A stretch of 64,000 nucleotides of DNA from Cytophagales bacterium WSM2-2 (GTDB lineage Bacteria > Bacteroidota > Bacteroidia > Cytophagales > Cyclobacteriaceae): positions 3,584,001 to 3,648,000 of the forward strand of contig BNHL01000001.1 of assembly GCA_015472025.1 (NCBI GenBank), read 5' to 3'. A program made the position numbers and the translations under genes. The notes under the pieces are model-generated. The model was not told where the DNA came from and ran no database searches. It saw only the letters and a program-made list of their open reading frames with translations. Shown piece after piece: positions 39,757 to 48,673 of the stretch (positions are counted from its first letter, which is position 1; each line of letters begins with the position of its first letter).

Positions 39757-42153
39757 ATGCTTACCAGCTACATCCTTGCCGCCTTCCGCAACCTGCGGAA
39801 ATACAAGTTCAACTCATTTATCACCATCCTTGGGTTAAGCATCGGGCTTGCCGCCAGTGTGCTTGCGGTGATGTTTGCGATGGATGAAGTTTCATTCGAC
39901 AGCTTTCATACGAAAGCAGACCGCCTGTACCGCCTCAATAAGATAACCACGGAACCAAACGGCTCTACGTTTCTCAATGCGGAGTCATCGGGGTTGATGG
40001 GGCCTACGATGGTAGATGAATTTCCTGAAGTAGAGAAAGTAGTTCGCTACCAGACGTGGTTTAATAACGCGGTATTGAGTTACAAAGAGCACAACCATGA
40101 ACTGAATGAAGCAGAAATCCTTTTTGTAGACAGCACCTTCTTTGATGTCTTTGATTTTACGCTGGTGAAAGGCAATCCGCGTGAGGCGTTGAAGAGACCA
40201 CTGACGATGGTGCTTACCGAAGAAGTTGCCACTTCACTCTTTGGCAGTGAGGATCCTGTCGGCAAAACGGTAACGGGTATCAATGGCCTGGAGTTTGAAG
40301 TGACGGGAGTTGCGAAGGCTGCTCCAAGGAACTCACACATTCAGTACAAAGCGCTCGTCTCCTGGACAACAACGACACCACAGCTCGGACCGCTCAATTT
40401 TGACTGGATGAACAACTGGCTGGCGCAGGCGCTGACTACTTATGTGCTGGTGAAGCCGGGAACAAACGTTTCGGCACTGCAAGCGAAATTGCCCAAGTTT
40501 TTAAAAGATCATCTGCCAAACCGGGTGGATGTTTACCAACTTTATCTTCAACCTTTCAAAGAGGTATACCTGCACGGCAGCGAGATCAAATACCATCGCA
40601 TGGCCAAAACAGGTAGCATTCAATATATATATGTGTTCGCGATCATTGCCGGGTTTATCCTGCTGATCGCCTGTATCAATTATGTTAACATCAGTACGAG
40701 TCGCTCCACGCGAAGGGCACGTGAGGTGGGAATGCGCAAATCGCTGGGAGCAACGAAAGGGCAATTGGTACTCCAGTTTTTGGGCGAGTCTTTTTTGATC
40801 ACCGCTCTTTCAGTGACAGTTGCTGTTGCTTTGATCTGGATGGCGATACCGTGGTTTAACGATTTGGCTGGGAAGTCGCTGGTGTTTGAGTTGCTCTACA
40901 GAACGGAAGTGCTCCTGGGGCTTTTGGCAGTAGTGGTAGTGGTAGCACTGTTGTCGGGGTTTTATCCGGCAGTGGTACTGGCTGCTTTTCGTCCCTCGGA
41001 AGTGCTGAAGGCTTCCGCCAAAAGCAAACTGACAGGTCACTGGCCACGGCAGGTACTCATCACTTTTCAACTGGTGATTTCGATTACGATGATTGCAGGT
41101 ACGCTGTTGGTATATCAGCAAATGAAATATGTTCTCTCTAAAGATCTGGGCTTCGATCAGCAGCATGTGCTGGTGATCAATCTCTCCAATGATGTGATGG
41201 CGAAGGGAGAGACGTTCGAACAACTGGTGAAGTCGCATCCTTCGGTGGTGAGTACGTCATTGGGGCGTACCGCACTTGGAGCCGGCAATTCCAGTACGTA
41301 TATTATTCCGGAAGGATTCCCTCCGGATGAAGTGGAGGTGAGGATGTTCCCTGCTGACGGGAATTTTCAAAAGACATATGATCTTCAAATGGCAAAGGGA
41401 AGGTTCTTTGATGTGCCACGGATTGCCAATGACTCCAATGCGGTGGTGATCAATGAGGCGCTGGCGCGGAGATTGAAATGGGATGACCCCATGAAGAAAA
41501 CACTGAAGTTCAATCCGAATGATACTCCCTATAATATAGTAGGTGTACTGAAAGACTTTCATTTCAAATCGCTTTACGATGAAGTGGAACCGCTGGTGAT
41601 GTGGATCGGCAGGAGTAACAGGCGCAACCTCTCGGTACGTTTCAGTGGCAACCCGAAAGCACTGATCAGTTTTATTGAATCAAAATGGAAGACGTTTGAG
41701 AGTCGCTATCCTTTCCGTCACTTCTTTGTAGACGAAGCGTTTGCCAAGGCCTACCAGTCGGACGATAAACTCTTCAAGACGGTGATGACTTTTTCTGCGA
41801 TCAGCATCATCATTGCCTGCCTCGGACTTTATGGATTGGTGTCGTTCACCATTGAACAGCGCATTAAAGAAATCGGGATACGAAAGGTGCTGGGCGCTTC
41901 CGTGTCGAACCTGAATTTTTTGGTGAACAAGAAATTTGTTCTCATGGTGGTGCTCGCTGGTGCGGTGGCAGTGCCGATGGTGATACCGGTGATCAACAAA
42001 TGGCTGACGAAGTTCGCTTACAAGATCAACATCGGGCCGGAAGTTTTCCTTCTGGCAACAGGTTTGGTGCTTTTGGTAACTTTAGTTGCGGTCAGCATAC
42101 AAGTGATCAGGGCAGCGGTGATGAATCCGGTGGAGGCGTTGCGGAATGAGTAG
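39757..42153 (+). CDS. MacB/FtsX-type ABC transporter permease
   Basis: The protein is 798 residues long, start MLTSYILAAFRNLRKYKFNSFITI. It is the same layout as the permeases at 20170 and 35512: two MacB-type periplasmic domains, coupling motifs RAREVGMRKSLGATKGQLV (about 325) and RIKEIGIRKVLGASVSNL (about 705), and membrane segments near 20-42, 285-310, 340-360, 380-405, 430-450 and three at the C-terminus. No ATPase neighbour. It ends NPVEALRNE. The three copies diverge in the periplasmic parts and are probably paralogues with different partners. Confidence 0.9.
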   Translation: MLTSYILAAFRNLRKYKFNSFITILGLSIGLAASVLAVMFAMDEVSFDSFHTKADRLYRLNKITTEPNGSTFLNAESSGLMGPTMVDEFPEVEKVVRYQTWFNNAVLSYKEHNHELNEAEILFVDSTFFDVFDFTLVKGNPREALKRPLTMVLTEEVATSLFGSEDPVGKTVTGINGLEFEVTGVAKAAPRNSHIQYKALVSWTTTTPQLGPLNFDWMNNWLAQALTTYVLVKPGTNVSALQAKLPKFLKDHLPNRVDVYQLYLQPFKEVYLHGSEIKYHRMAKTGSIQYIYVFAIIAGFILLIACINYVNISTSRSTRRAREVGMRKSLGATKGQLVLQFLGESFLITALSVTVAVALIWMAIPWFNDLAGKSLVFELLYRTEVLLGLLAVVVVVALLSGFYPAVVLAAFRPSEVLKASAKSKLTGHWPRQVLITFQLVISITMIAGTLLVYQQMKYVLSKDLGFDQQHVLVINLSNDVMAKGETFEQLVKSHPSVVSTSLGRTALGAGNSSTYIIPEGFPPDEVEVRMFPADGNFQKTYDLQMAKGRFFDVPRIANDSNAVVINEALARRLKWDDPMKKTLKFNPNDTPYNIVGVLKDFHFKSLYDEVEPLVMWIGRSNRRNLSVRFSGNPKALISFIESKWKTFESRYPFRHFFVDEAFAKAYQSDDKLFKTVMTFSAISIIIACLGLYGLVSFTIEQRIKEIGIRKVLGASVSNLNFLVNKKFVLMVVLAGAVAVPMVIPVINKWLTKFAYKINIGPEVFLLATGLVLLVTLVAVSIQVIRAAVMNPVEALRNE

Positions 42154-42155
42154 GC

Positions 42156-42240
42156 CTTAGCGTCCTGGCGCCTTTGCGTGAAATACAATTAACTGCAAAG
42201 TCACTGAGTACGCGGAGATTTAACGCAAAGAAGAATTTAT
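42156..42240. repeat. CGCAAAG-family extragenic repeat
   Basis: CTTAGCGTCCTGGCGCCTTTGCGTG (42156-42180) is followed by TAACGCAAAGAAGAAT at 42221-42236, whose inverted partner lies near 42278-42300. No gene lies in 42154-42454; the rest is AT-rich with no other feature seen. Confidence 0.6.
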
Positions 42241-42454
42241 TTTTACCACCAAAGAGGAGGAGATAGATTGTATTCTATTATTCTTTGCCCTCTCCGCGGT
42301 TCTTTACCAATAAGCAGTAACACGCCATCAAATAGTTATAATTACCCAATCAATAATCAAAAACTGCACTTCAATCAAAAGGAGAGCTTAGTAAGCCTCG
42401 TTTGATCAACTTTCGCCTTTCCGCAGGATTAATCTCATTTTAATCTCTTCATCA

Positions 42455-44428
42455 ATGAGTGCAATTAAAAATTGGAGCTTATACTTTTCATTATTCCTAA
42501 TGAGCGCGCGGGCGTTTTCACAGTCCTTTGATAAGCAACTTCCCGTAGTTCTTGATACTGCCGGTTCCTATGAGCTAAGAAGCAATCAGCTTTTTTATTT
42601 TGAAGATAAATTGACAACAATTACGGAGAATGAAATCCTGAAAATGGATACTGATTTTCGCCCCGTGGCACAGCATGTCCTTAACATGGGATATACTAAG
42701 TCAGCGCTGTGGTTACGGATCAAGACAAACAATAAAATACCCGATCGTCTGTGGAAGATGGAAATCAGCAACTCCAATCTTGATTCAGTTAATTATTATA
42801 TGGAAAGAGACGGAGCTCTTACACTGATTCAGCAAACGACCAAGTACGATAAAGAGGAAGTGAATTTTATCTTTCCAGTAGGGCCGGGGCTTCGCACGTA
42901 TTACATCAGGGTAAAGAGCTACGATCCTCTGCATGTTCCGATAAAAATAATTGACTCGAAATCTTTGTTGGATGAAAGATGGGCAATGGACATATGGCAG
43001 GGAATATACATGGGGATCATATTAGCCTTGGCGCTCTATAACCTGTTCGTCTATTTCTCCATTCTCGAAAAAGCGTATCTGTTTTATAACCTCTATATTA
43101 TAAACATTGGGTTATCCATCATTTATACAACAGGCTATTTGCCCGTGATCATTGGGCATGAAGCCAGGCTGTTGAATAAGCTATCCATTGTTTCGTCCCT
43201 GAGTGGAATTTTTGGTATTCTGTTCATCAACATTTTCTTGAACCTGAACAGTAATTCTAAGGCCAGGATAATGTCAACTGCAATTGCATTCTTTTTCATC
43301 GTGTCTATCGTCCTGCAGGTTTTCAATTTTACCATGTACGCCAGCGTCAGCATGCAAATCGGGGCTTTTGTTTTCTCCATTTATTATTTGATCAAGGGTA
43401 TCGAATCCTTGAGAACCGGTTATCGCCCCGCAAAGTTTTTTGTAATAGCGTGGACTACATTTTTGACCGGAATCGTTGTCTTTACAATGAAAGATTTTGG
43501 ATTCCTTCCGTACAACTTCTATACAGAACATATTGTCCAGGTCGGAAATGCCGCAGAGGCCATTTTGCTGTCGTTTGCCCTGGCAGACAAAATAGCTTAT
43601 CTGCGAAAGCAAAAAGAACAGGCGGAATTGAACGAGCAGAAATACCTTATCCGGTACAATACACTTGTCAGTTCTCAAAATGAAGTTCTTCAGACGACAG
43701 TAAAAACACGTACCCTGGAGCTTGAAAGGGCAAACGATATTAAAGACCGGTTCTTCACGATTATCGCTCATGACCTTCGCACACCACTTAATTCATTGTC
43801 AGGCTTTCTTGGGCTATTTGAAAAACATACGAACTCAATGTCAATCGAAGATTTGAAGGCCAACTCTAAAGAATTGAGCGCATCATTGCGCAATACCATT
43901 GAGTTGACAGACAATCTTCTTGCCTGGGCACGGTCACAGATGAAATTGGAAGAACATAAGCCCGTAAAAATAAACCTGGCGCGAACAACGAGGCAGGTAG
44001 TGAATCATTTAAAGAGTACAGCAGCACATAAAAAAATAGACATTGTCGAACACATCCCGGAAGAGCATGACGTATTCGCAGATGAAAATCAGTTTCAGTT
44101 CGTTCTCCGCAACCTGGTCTCAAACAGCATCAAGTTTACTCCTGCCGGTGGCTGGATAACTATATCATCTGAGCTAACCGATGGAAAAATAGCCATGAGC
44201 ATAGCCGATAATGGCATAGGCATTGAAGCTTCGCGGCTATCCACGCTTTTTGATACTCAGAAAACGAGAAGCACAAGAGGAACAGCCGGTGAAAGAGGTA
44301 CCGGACTTGGACTTATGTTATGCAAAGAGTTCGTAGAACGGAACGGTGGAGAGATCTCCGTCATCAGTGAGCAAGGCGAAGGAACAATTTTCACGTTCAG
44401 GCTGCCGGCTGCTCCAGCCATTGTCTAA
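42455..44428 (+). CDS. 7TMR-DISM sensor histidine kinase
   Basis: The protein is 657 residues long. A signal peptide (about 1-22) is followed by a periplasmic 7TMR-DISM-extracellular-2 domain (about 30-165, YELRSNQLFYFEDKLTTITENEIL). Seven membrane helices follow (about 183-385). HisKA has the phosphoacceptor His in FFTIIAHDLRTPLNSLSGF (about 430-448). HATPase has N-box RNLVSNSIKFTPAGG, SIADNGIGIEA and GTGLGLMLCKEFVER. There is no receiver domain; the partner regulator is not adjacent. It sits alone between the FtsX gene and a small membrane gene. Confidence 0.9.
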   Translation: MSAIKNWSLYFSLFLMSARAFSQSFDKQLPVVLDTAGSYELRSNQLFYFEDKLTTITENEILKMDTDFRPVAQHVLNMGYTKSALWLRIKTNNKIPDRLWKMEISNSNLDSVNYYMERDGALTLIQQTTKYDKEEVNFIFPVGPGLRTYYIRVKSYDPLHVPIKIIDSKSLLDERWAMDIWQGIYMGIILALALYNLFVYFSILEKAYLFYNLYIINIGLSIIYTTGYLPVIIGHEARLLNKLSIVSSLSGIFGILFINIFLNLNSNSKARIMSTAIAFFFIVSIVLQVFNFTMYASVSMQIGAFVFSIYYLIKGIESLRTGYRPAKFFVIAWTTFLTGIVVFTMKDFGFLPYNFYTEHIVQVGNAAEAILLSFALADKIAYLRKQKEQAELNEQKYLIRYNTLVSSQNEVLQTTVKTRTLELERANDIKDRFFTIIAHDLRTPLNSLSGFLGLFEKHTNSMSIEDLKANSKELSASLRNTIELTDNLLAWARSQMKLEEHKPVKINLARTTRQVVNHLKSTAAHKKIDIVEHIPEEHDVFADENQFQFVLRNLVSNSIKFTPAGGWITISSELTDGKIAMSIADNGIGIEASRLSTLFDTQKTRSTRGTAGERGTGLGLMLCKEFVERNGGEISVISEQGEGTIFTFRLPAAPAIV

Positions 44429-44481
44429 TAACATTAGCAGAGACCCGCAAATTTGGATTCTATCTTTATCTTTCAATAAAT

Positions 44482-45039
44482 ATGAACGAAGTCATTTATA
44501 AAAGAGAGGCAACAATTGTAGAGATTAACTATGTGAAAAACCTTCAAAGAAGGTATACTATTTTATTAGAAGTCCTTTTGGTTATTCTTAGAGTAGTCCT
44601 GATTTGTTCCATTGCGATTGCTGCGATCGCTTTCGTGTCTTTTAATGCCTTCAGTTTTACCAATTTGTTATTGGTAGCTTTATTTGGTTTGGTAGTGGCT
44701 TTATTAATCAACTATACTTCAAGGTTCATTAATTCAAAAACAACCATCAGCCCGGAGAAAGAAACTCCACTGTTTCAAATCGAAGGCCCTCTTGATTTTG
44801 TGGATATTTATAATTCACATGAGGAAACGTTTATTCAATACTACATAGGAGATGCAATCGTGTCATGTAATGGAGGCTTCCTGGAAAAAATGAAGAAGGG
44901 AACACCTTGTTTCTGTGAGGGTATAGATATAGGAAAGACCAGGAACCTTAAAGACAACTCACGTAACACGCATTACTTACTCATATCTATCAACGGTTAT
45001 TCTATTATAGACTTTGATAATACAGGAGCGAGCATATGA
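44482..45039 (+). CDS. two-helix membrane protein with cytoplasmic domain, unknown
   Basis: The protein is 185 residues long. A basic N-terminal region of about 30 residues is followed by two adjacent membrane helices (about 28-50 and 53-74). A mixed-charge domain (about 80-185) with short beta-strands follows, containing one GDAIVSCNGGFLEKMKKGTPCFCEGID segment with three Cys. No family recognised. It lies 53 bp after the sensor kinase on the same strand, and might be its accessory protein; that is positional inference only. Confidence 0.55.
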   Translation: MNEVIYKREATIVEINYVKNLQRRYTILLEVLLVILRVVLICSIAIAAIAFVSFNAFSFTNLLLVALFGLVVALLINYTSRFINSKTTISPEKETPLFQIEGPLDFVDIYNSHEETFIQYYIGDAIVSCNGGFLEKMKKGTPCFCEGIDIGKTRNLKDNSRNTHYLLISINGYSIIDFDNTGASI

Positions 45040-45089
45040 TATGTTCATTTTGTTTCCTCGTCTGTTCTTCGCTAGATTAAGCCATGGGT

Positions 45090-45393
45090 CTGATGTTTAT
45101 AAATAAATAGTAAATACACGGCTCAATCCCGGCGAGGTCGTATGTTCATCATGAACGCGTAACTTAATTCCATATCCAGGCATGTCACACTGCATTGTAA
45201 AGCCTTGTTAACGAAAATCGAAAGAGCGTTCTCTGTTTTCATTGATATACTTCACCAGCGAAATGAGCCCCTGGAAGCTTGTCCGCTGGTAGAGCAGGGG
45301 GCTAATGTTTATAGATAAATAGAAGAATTACAGTTCGACTCCGATTCAATAACATAATATTATCTCGAGGCATTTCATGCTGAGTTGTAAGGC
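45090..45393. repeat. degenerate tandem duplication
   Basis: Two diverged copies lie about 190-215 bp apart. GTCTGATGTTTATAAATAAATAG (45088-45110) matches GGCTAATGTTTATAGATAAATAG (45300-45322). GGCATGTCACACTGCATTGTAAAGCC near 45179-45204 matches 45369-45393, the last of which overlaps the 3' end of the LuxR-type gene. The unit thus includes the end of that gene. The stretch 45040-45374 holds no other gene; a tRNA-like string in it is discussed as rejected. Confidence 0.55.
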
Positions 45394-46427
45394 ACGTGCG
45401 CTGAAATTGCATTTTGAGGCAGAGCAGATATGTTCATTATTTCTTTCCTTGATTTCACATTCAGCTTTGAAAAAATATTACTGACATGAGATTTTACAGT
45501 GCTTATTTCAATATGACATTGATCTGATATTTCCTGGTTGGTAGCGCCCTGCCTCAGTAGTTCGAATATCTTTCTTTCCTGAGTGCTGAGTGTCTCCACT
45601 TTACTTTTCTTTCTCACCTTATACCGACCGGCAAAAAAACCAAATGCGAATACAGTGCATGAGAAGATAATACCAATTGCTACATAGCTGCTTTCAGTTT
45701 TGGTGTGCACCTGATTTCTAAATGAAGTGAAGTAGGAATCTTTCCGACCTTCCCATTTATTTAGATAACTTTCATAGAAGCCTAAATCAGCAGTATATCG
45801 TGATTCGAATTTCGCCCTGTAAATAGCATAAAGGGATACGAGTGGGTTTGCTGCCGTATCTGCGATGGAAAGCAGTTCTTCATAAAGTTTATTCTCAATG
45901 AACTTTCTTTTTGCAGCACCGCTCTCAGCTGCGATACTATCACTGACATTCACAAGGCTGGTGATTTTCTGGAATGTGCTGTTTTGCCCTGGTTGGGTAA
46001 AAGTTATTTTCCTGAAAGGAGGATAAAAAGCATTGGCCTCGAAATAGACGTCATTATGACGATTGGCTACGAAGAACAAATGGTTTTCATCTTTGCCTCC
46101 AATAACAAGAGAAGCCGGGGCGTCTCCTTTCCTTGTTATATGTAACCTGAACAGGTTATCTTCTTCGGGTATAAACCCGGTATCGAATTCAAAATACCCA
46201 AAGCTGTCAATCACAGCCCTGGATATAATGTTCTCATTCGAAATGGTGTGCATGTCGTTGAAAGTTGGAATATGAGATAAGTAAATAACCTTATCCCAAC
46301 TGCTGTCTAGTTTCAGGCGTCCGGCTATTTTCCCGTACTCCCGGTGTTGCGCATAGGCAGCGCCTGAACTCAACAGCATTATAAAGGAGCAGATAGAATT
46401 TTTAAAGCGAAAGACTGTCATTGTCAA
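45375..46427 (-). CDS. membrane-anchored LuxR-type regulator with periplasmic sensor domain
   Basis: The protein is 350 residues long. It has a signal peptide or first helix (about 1-26). A periplasmic region (about 27-245) contains a beta-rich part, VIYLSHIPTFNDM and AVIDSFGYFEFDTGFIPEEDNLFRLHI, like the DUF4369/receptor-prefix domains. One membrane helix (about 247-268, AIGIIFSCTVFAFGFFAGRY) follows. A cytoplasmic LuxR HTH (about 280-335) has LSTQERKIFELLRQGATNQEISDQCHIEISTVKSHVSNIFSKLNVKSRKEI. It therefore places the DNA-binding domain on the inner face of the membrane. It is 5 bp downstream of the secreted-protein gene 46433-46924 and probably co-transcribed with it. Confidence 0.85.
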   Translation of the reverse strand: MTMTVFRFKNSICSFIMLLSSGAAYAQHREYGKIAGRLKLDSSWDKVIYLSHIPTFNDMHTISNENIISRAVIDSFGYFEFDTGFIPEEDNLFRLHITRKGDAPASLVIGGKDENHLFFVANRHNDVYFEANAFYPPFRKITFTQPGQNSTFQKITSLVNVSDSIAAESGAAKRKFIENKLYEELLSIADTAANPLVSLYAIYRAKFESRYTADLGFYESYLNKWEGRKDSYFTSFRNQVHTKTESSYVAIGIIFSCTVFAFGFFAGRYKVRKKSKVETLSTQERKIFELLRQGATNQEISDQCHIEISTVKSHVSNIFSKLNVKSRKEIMNISALPQNAISAHVPYNSA

Positions 46428-46432
46428 ACGGA

Positions 46433-46924
46433 CTATTGCAACATGGCTGTTTGAATTTTGATTTGCCCTTTTGCGGCTGTGGGCATTATCTTAATCTTCC
46501 AATTTCCCGATTGCGGCTCCTTTAGCGATTTGTGAAAATTCCCTGTCACCCGTTCCTGTTTTTCAGTAGCCAGTTGTGCATCAACGGAGAAGTTTCCTTG
46601 TTTATTACCACTAGGGTCGAGTATTTCAATGGAAAGTTTGCCGGCCATAACAGAACTGCTTATCACTAATTCAAATGACTCTGTCTCTTTCTCAACACTT
46701 ATAACCACATCTTCTGCTTTTGAATCATTTTCAAGCGTAACCGTTCTTTCAAGGTTCATCCTCGTCATGTTAGCGGCCGATTTTGCCTTTTCAAGAACGA
46801 GGCTTCTTTCAACGTTCATCGTTGACATATTATTAACGGTTTTAGCCTTCTCTTTTTCTTGCTGCCCCCAGGCCATCGAAGACATTAAAATTATACCTGA
46901 CACTAACCAAGCTGCTCTTTTCAT
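46433..46924 (-). CDS. exported protein upstream of the LuxR-type regulator
   Basis: The protein is 163 residues long. The signal peptide (about 1-20, SMAWGQ) is followed by two related stretches, TVNNMSTMNVERSLVLEKAKS and ANMTRMNLERTVTLENDSK, which form a short internal repeat. The C-terminal half is beta-rich and reads like a calcium-free secretion or sensor domain (ISSSVMAGKLSIEILDPSGNKQGNFSVDAQ). It lies directly upstream of the membrane-anchored LuxR regulator and has its own -7 promoter element. It could be that regulator's periplasmic ligand or cofactor (inference). Confidence 0.65.
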   Translation of the reverse strand: MKRAAWLVSGIILMSSMAWGQQEKEKAKTVNNMSTMNVERSLVLEKAKSAANMTRMNLERTVTLENDSKAEDVVISVEKETESFELVISSSVMAGKLSIEILDPSGNKQGNFSVDAQLATEKQERVTGNFHKSLKEPQSGNWKIKIMPTAAKGQIKIQTAMLQ

Positions 46925-46959
46925 AAAGGATAGATTTTAAGTTTAATAATTTGATAAGG

Positions 46960-46967
46960 CAAAAGTA
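46960..46967 (-). promoter_or_regulatory. -7 promoter element for the exported-protein/LuxR operon
   Basis: TACTTTTG on the minus strand, 36 bp upstream of the ATG at 46924. The -33 region is weak. The stretch 46968-47327 otherwise holds a possible gene remnant (see findings) and no intact gene. Confidence 0.4.
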
Positions 46968-47328
46968 TTGGCGCTCATTGAGCATCGGAAAAAAAGCAGG
47001 ATTGAAAAAGGTATTACCGGAGTAGTAAAAAAGTAGGTCACCCTTAACCAGGCACCCGATTTTGGCCTTCACCTTTCTATTGGCGCCAGTATTGGTATTT
47101 CATCGGTGAATCAAAAAAAGCCAGACTAAACTCTTTAAACTCCAGGTACAACAACACGATAAGATGGCAAAGCAGTCTCTGATTACGAAGTGGATGCACC
47201 ACGCGAAAGGACACTGGAAACCCTGCTTTTATTTAACAATTCAGCTAAACCAAGCACCGGGAAAGGTTCCGGTAAGCCTCCGTTCAAGTCCTTAGCGATC
47301 CACAACTAAAAAAAAAGTCTTCCAAAGC

Positions 47329-47376
47329 TTTGCGCAACCGATTAGTTGCCTATATTTGTGCAACCGAACAGTTGCC
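47329..47376 (+). promoter_or_regulatory. ArsR operon promoter with two dyad operators
   Basis: The -33 TTTG (47329-47332) and -7 TATATTTG (47351-47358) are 18 bp apart. GCAACCGATTAGTTGCC (47334-47350) fills the spacer and GCAACCGAACAGTTGCC (47360-47376) covers the start region. Both are inverted repeats GCAAC-N6-GTTGC, 26 bp apart. Binding would occlude polymerase, so autorepression by the encoded ArsR protein is the natural reading. Confidence 0.75.
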
Positions 47377-47391
47377 AATTAAAGCATACCT

Positions 47392-47724
47392 ATGAGAAGA
47401 GATGTATTTCAAGCCATAGCCGACCCCACGAGAAGAGAGATCATTAATCTCATCGCCAGCAAGTCACTTACCCCCAATGCCATTGCGGAGAGTTTTGATG
47501 CCAGTCGCCAGGCAATCTCCAAGCACATCAAAATCCTGACAGAGTGCGGCATCATCGTCATCAACCAGCAGGGGAGAGAGCGCTACTGCTATGTGCAGGC
47601 AGCCAAACTCGATGAAGTCTCCGATTGGATTGATAAGTTCAAAAGCCAGTGGGAACACCGGTTCGACAAATTGGATACGCTATTATTAAAAATGAATACC
47701 AACAAAAAAACCAAAAAAAGATGA
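47392..47724 (+). CDS. ArsR-family winged-helix repressor
   Basis: The protein is 110 residues long. It opens [79 protein letters not shown], the ArsR fold without the usual metal-binding Cys cluster. It most likely controls the operon by binding the GCAAC-N6-GTTGC dyads. Its stop overlaps the start of the SRPBCC gene (ATGA at 47721-47724). Confidence 0.95.
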   Translation: MRRDVFQAIADPTRREIINLIASKSLTPNAIAESFDASRQAISKHIKILTECGIIVINQQGRERYCYVQAAKLDEVSDWIDKFKSQWEHRFDKLDTLLLKMNTNKKTKKR

Positions 47725-48209
47725 TCACTAAAAACCAACTCAAAGTAACAGCCGAACCCGGCAAGCAGGATATCTTGATGACCAGGGAATTCGAGGCCCC
47801 GCGTGAAAACGTGTTCAAAGCATTCACCGATCCAAAACTTATGGTGCAGTGGCTTGGCCCGCGCAACATGACGATGAAGATCGATTACTATCATGCCAAA
47901 AGCGGAGGCTCTTATCGTTATGTTCACATCGATGACAAGGGGAATCAGTATGCCTTCAATGGAGTGATCCACGAGATCACATTTCCTGAGCGGGCAATCC
48001 AGACGTTTGAATTTGAGGGCCTGCCCGAGAAGGGTCACGTGAGCCTGGACACAGCCCTGTTCGAAGAGCTGCCGGGCAATCGCACAAAACTTACGATTCA
48101 GTCCGTATTTAGATCTGTTGCAGATCGCGATGGCATGGTCATGTCTGGTATGGAAGGCGGAATGAACGAAGGCTTCTCCCGTCTCGATGAACTATTGGCA
48201 AAGAAATAA
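47721..48209 (+). CDS. SRPBCC (AHSA1-like) small-molecule-binding protein
   Basis: The ATG at 47721, overlapping the ArsR stop, gives 162 residues; an upstream in-frame ATG at 47649 is inside the ArsR gene. The fold signature is [52 protein letters not shown], typical AHSA1/SRPBCC, ending [11 protein letters not shown]. It binds a hydrophobic ligand in a helix-grip cavity. ArsR-SRPBCC pairs are common in Bacteroidota; the ligand is unknown. Confidence 0.9.
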   Translation: MITKNQLKVTAEPGKQDILMTREFEAPRENVFKAFTDPKLMVQWLGPRNMTMKIDYYHAKSGGSYRYVHIDDKGNQYAFNGVIHEITFPERAIQTFEFEGLPEKGHVSLDTALFEELPGNRTKLTIQSVFRSVADRDGMVMSGMEGGMNEGFSRLDELLAKK

Positions 48210-48262
48210 ATTACCATCCTCACTGACGAGTAACTAATAACGAACAACTAACTACAAATACC

Positions 48263-48673
48263 ATGGCAAAAGAATTCTGGTTAAACCTCCCTGTGCGCGA
48301 CATTAAGAAGACACGTGAGTTTTTTTCGAAACTCGATTTCCCTTTCAAAAAAGAACGCAACACCGACAACTCTGCCTGCATGACCCTGGGCGAGAAGAAT
48401 GTCGTGATCATGCTTTTTGAAGACCCGATGTTCAAGGGATTCATCAACAGCGACATTGCCGATCCGCAAAAAGGAACGGAAGTACTGTTATCCTTCGATG
48501 CGAAGAGTAAAGAGGAAGTGGATGAGGTTGCAAAGAAAGCAATCGAAGCGGGAGGGAAGTCAACTCACAAACCAACAGAAATGAAAGGCTGGCTCTACGG
48601 TTGTGTCTTTACCGACCTTGACGGCCACAAGTGGAACGCCTTATATATGGACATGAGTAAAATGCCGAAGTGA
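48263..48673 (+). CDS. VOC-family protein
   Basis: The protein is 136 residues long. It begins KEFWLNLPVRDIKKTREFFSKLDFPF, the betaalphabeta unit of the VOC fold, and ends WLYGCVFTDLDGHKWNALYMDM with the conserved metal-side DGHKWN. It lacks an obvious second metal ligand His at the N-terminus. Third gene of the ArsR operon, 53 bp after the SRPBCC gene; its stop overlaps the next start codon. Confidence 0.9.
   Translation: MAKEFWLNLPVRDIKKTREFFSKLDFPFKKERNTDNSACMTLGEKNVVIMLFEDPMFKGFINSDIADPQKGTEVLLSFDAKSKEEVDEVAKKAIEAGGKSTHKPTEMKGWLYGCVFTDLDGHKWNALYMDMSKMPK

Noticed and set aside
45288..45352. tRNA-like string GCTGGTAGAGCA ... TTCGACTCC
   Set aside because: The D-arm-like and T-arm-like segments are present, but the acceptor and T stems do not pair and the anticodon loop is disordered. 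A diverged second copy lies about 200 bp upstream. I read it as a degenerate repeat, with a covariance-model run needed to exclude a damaged tRNA.
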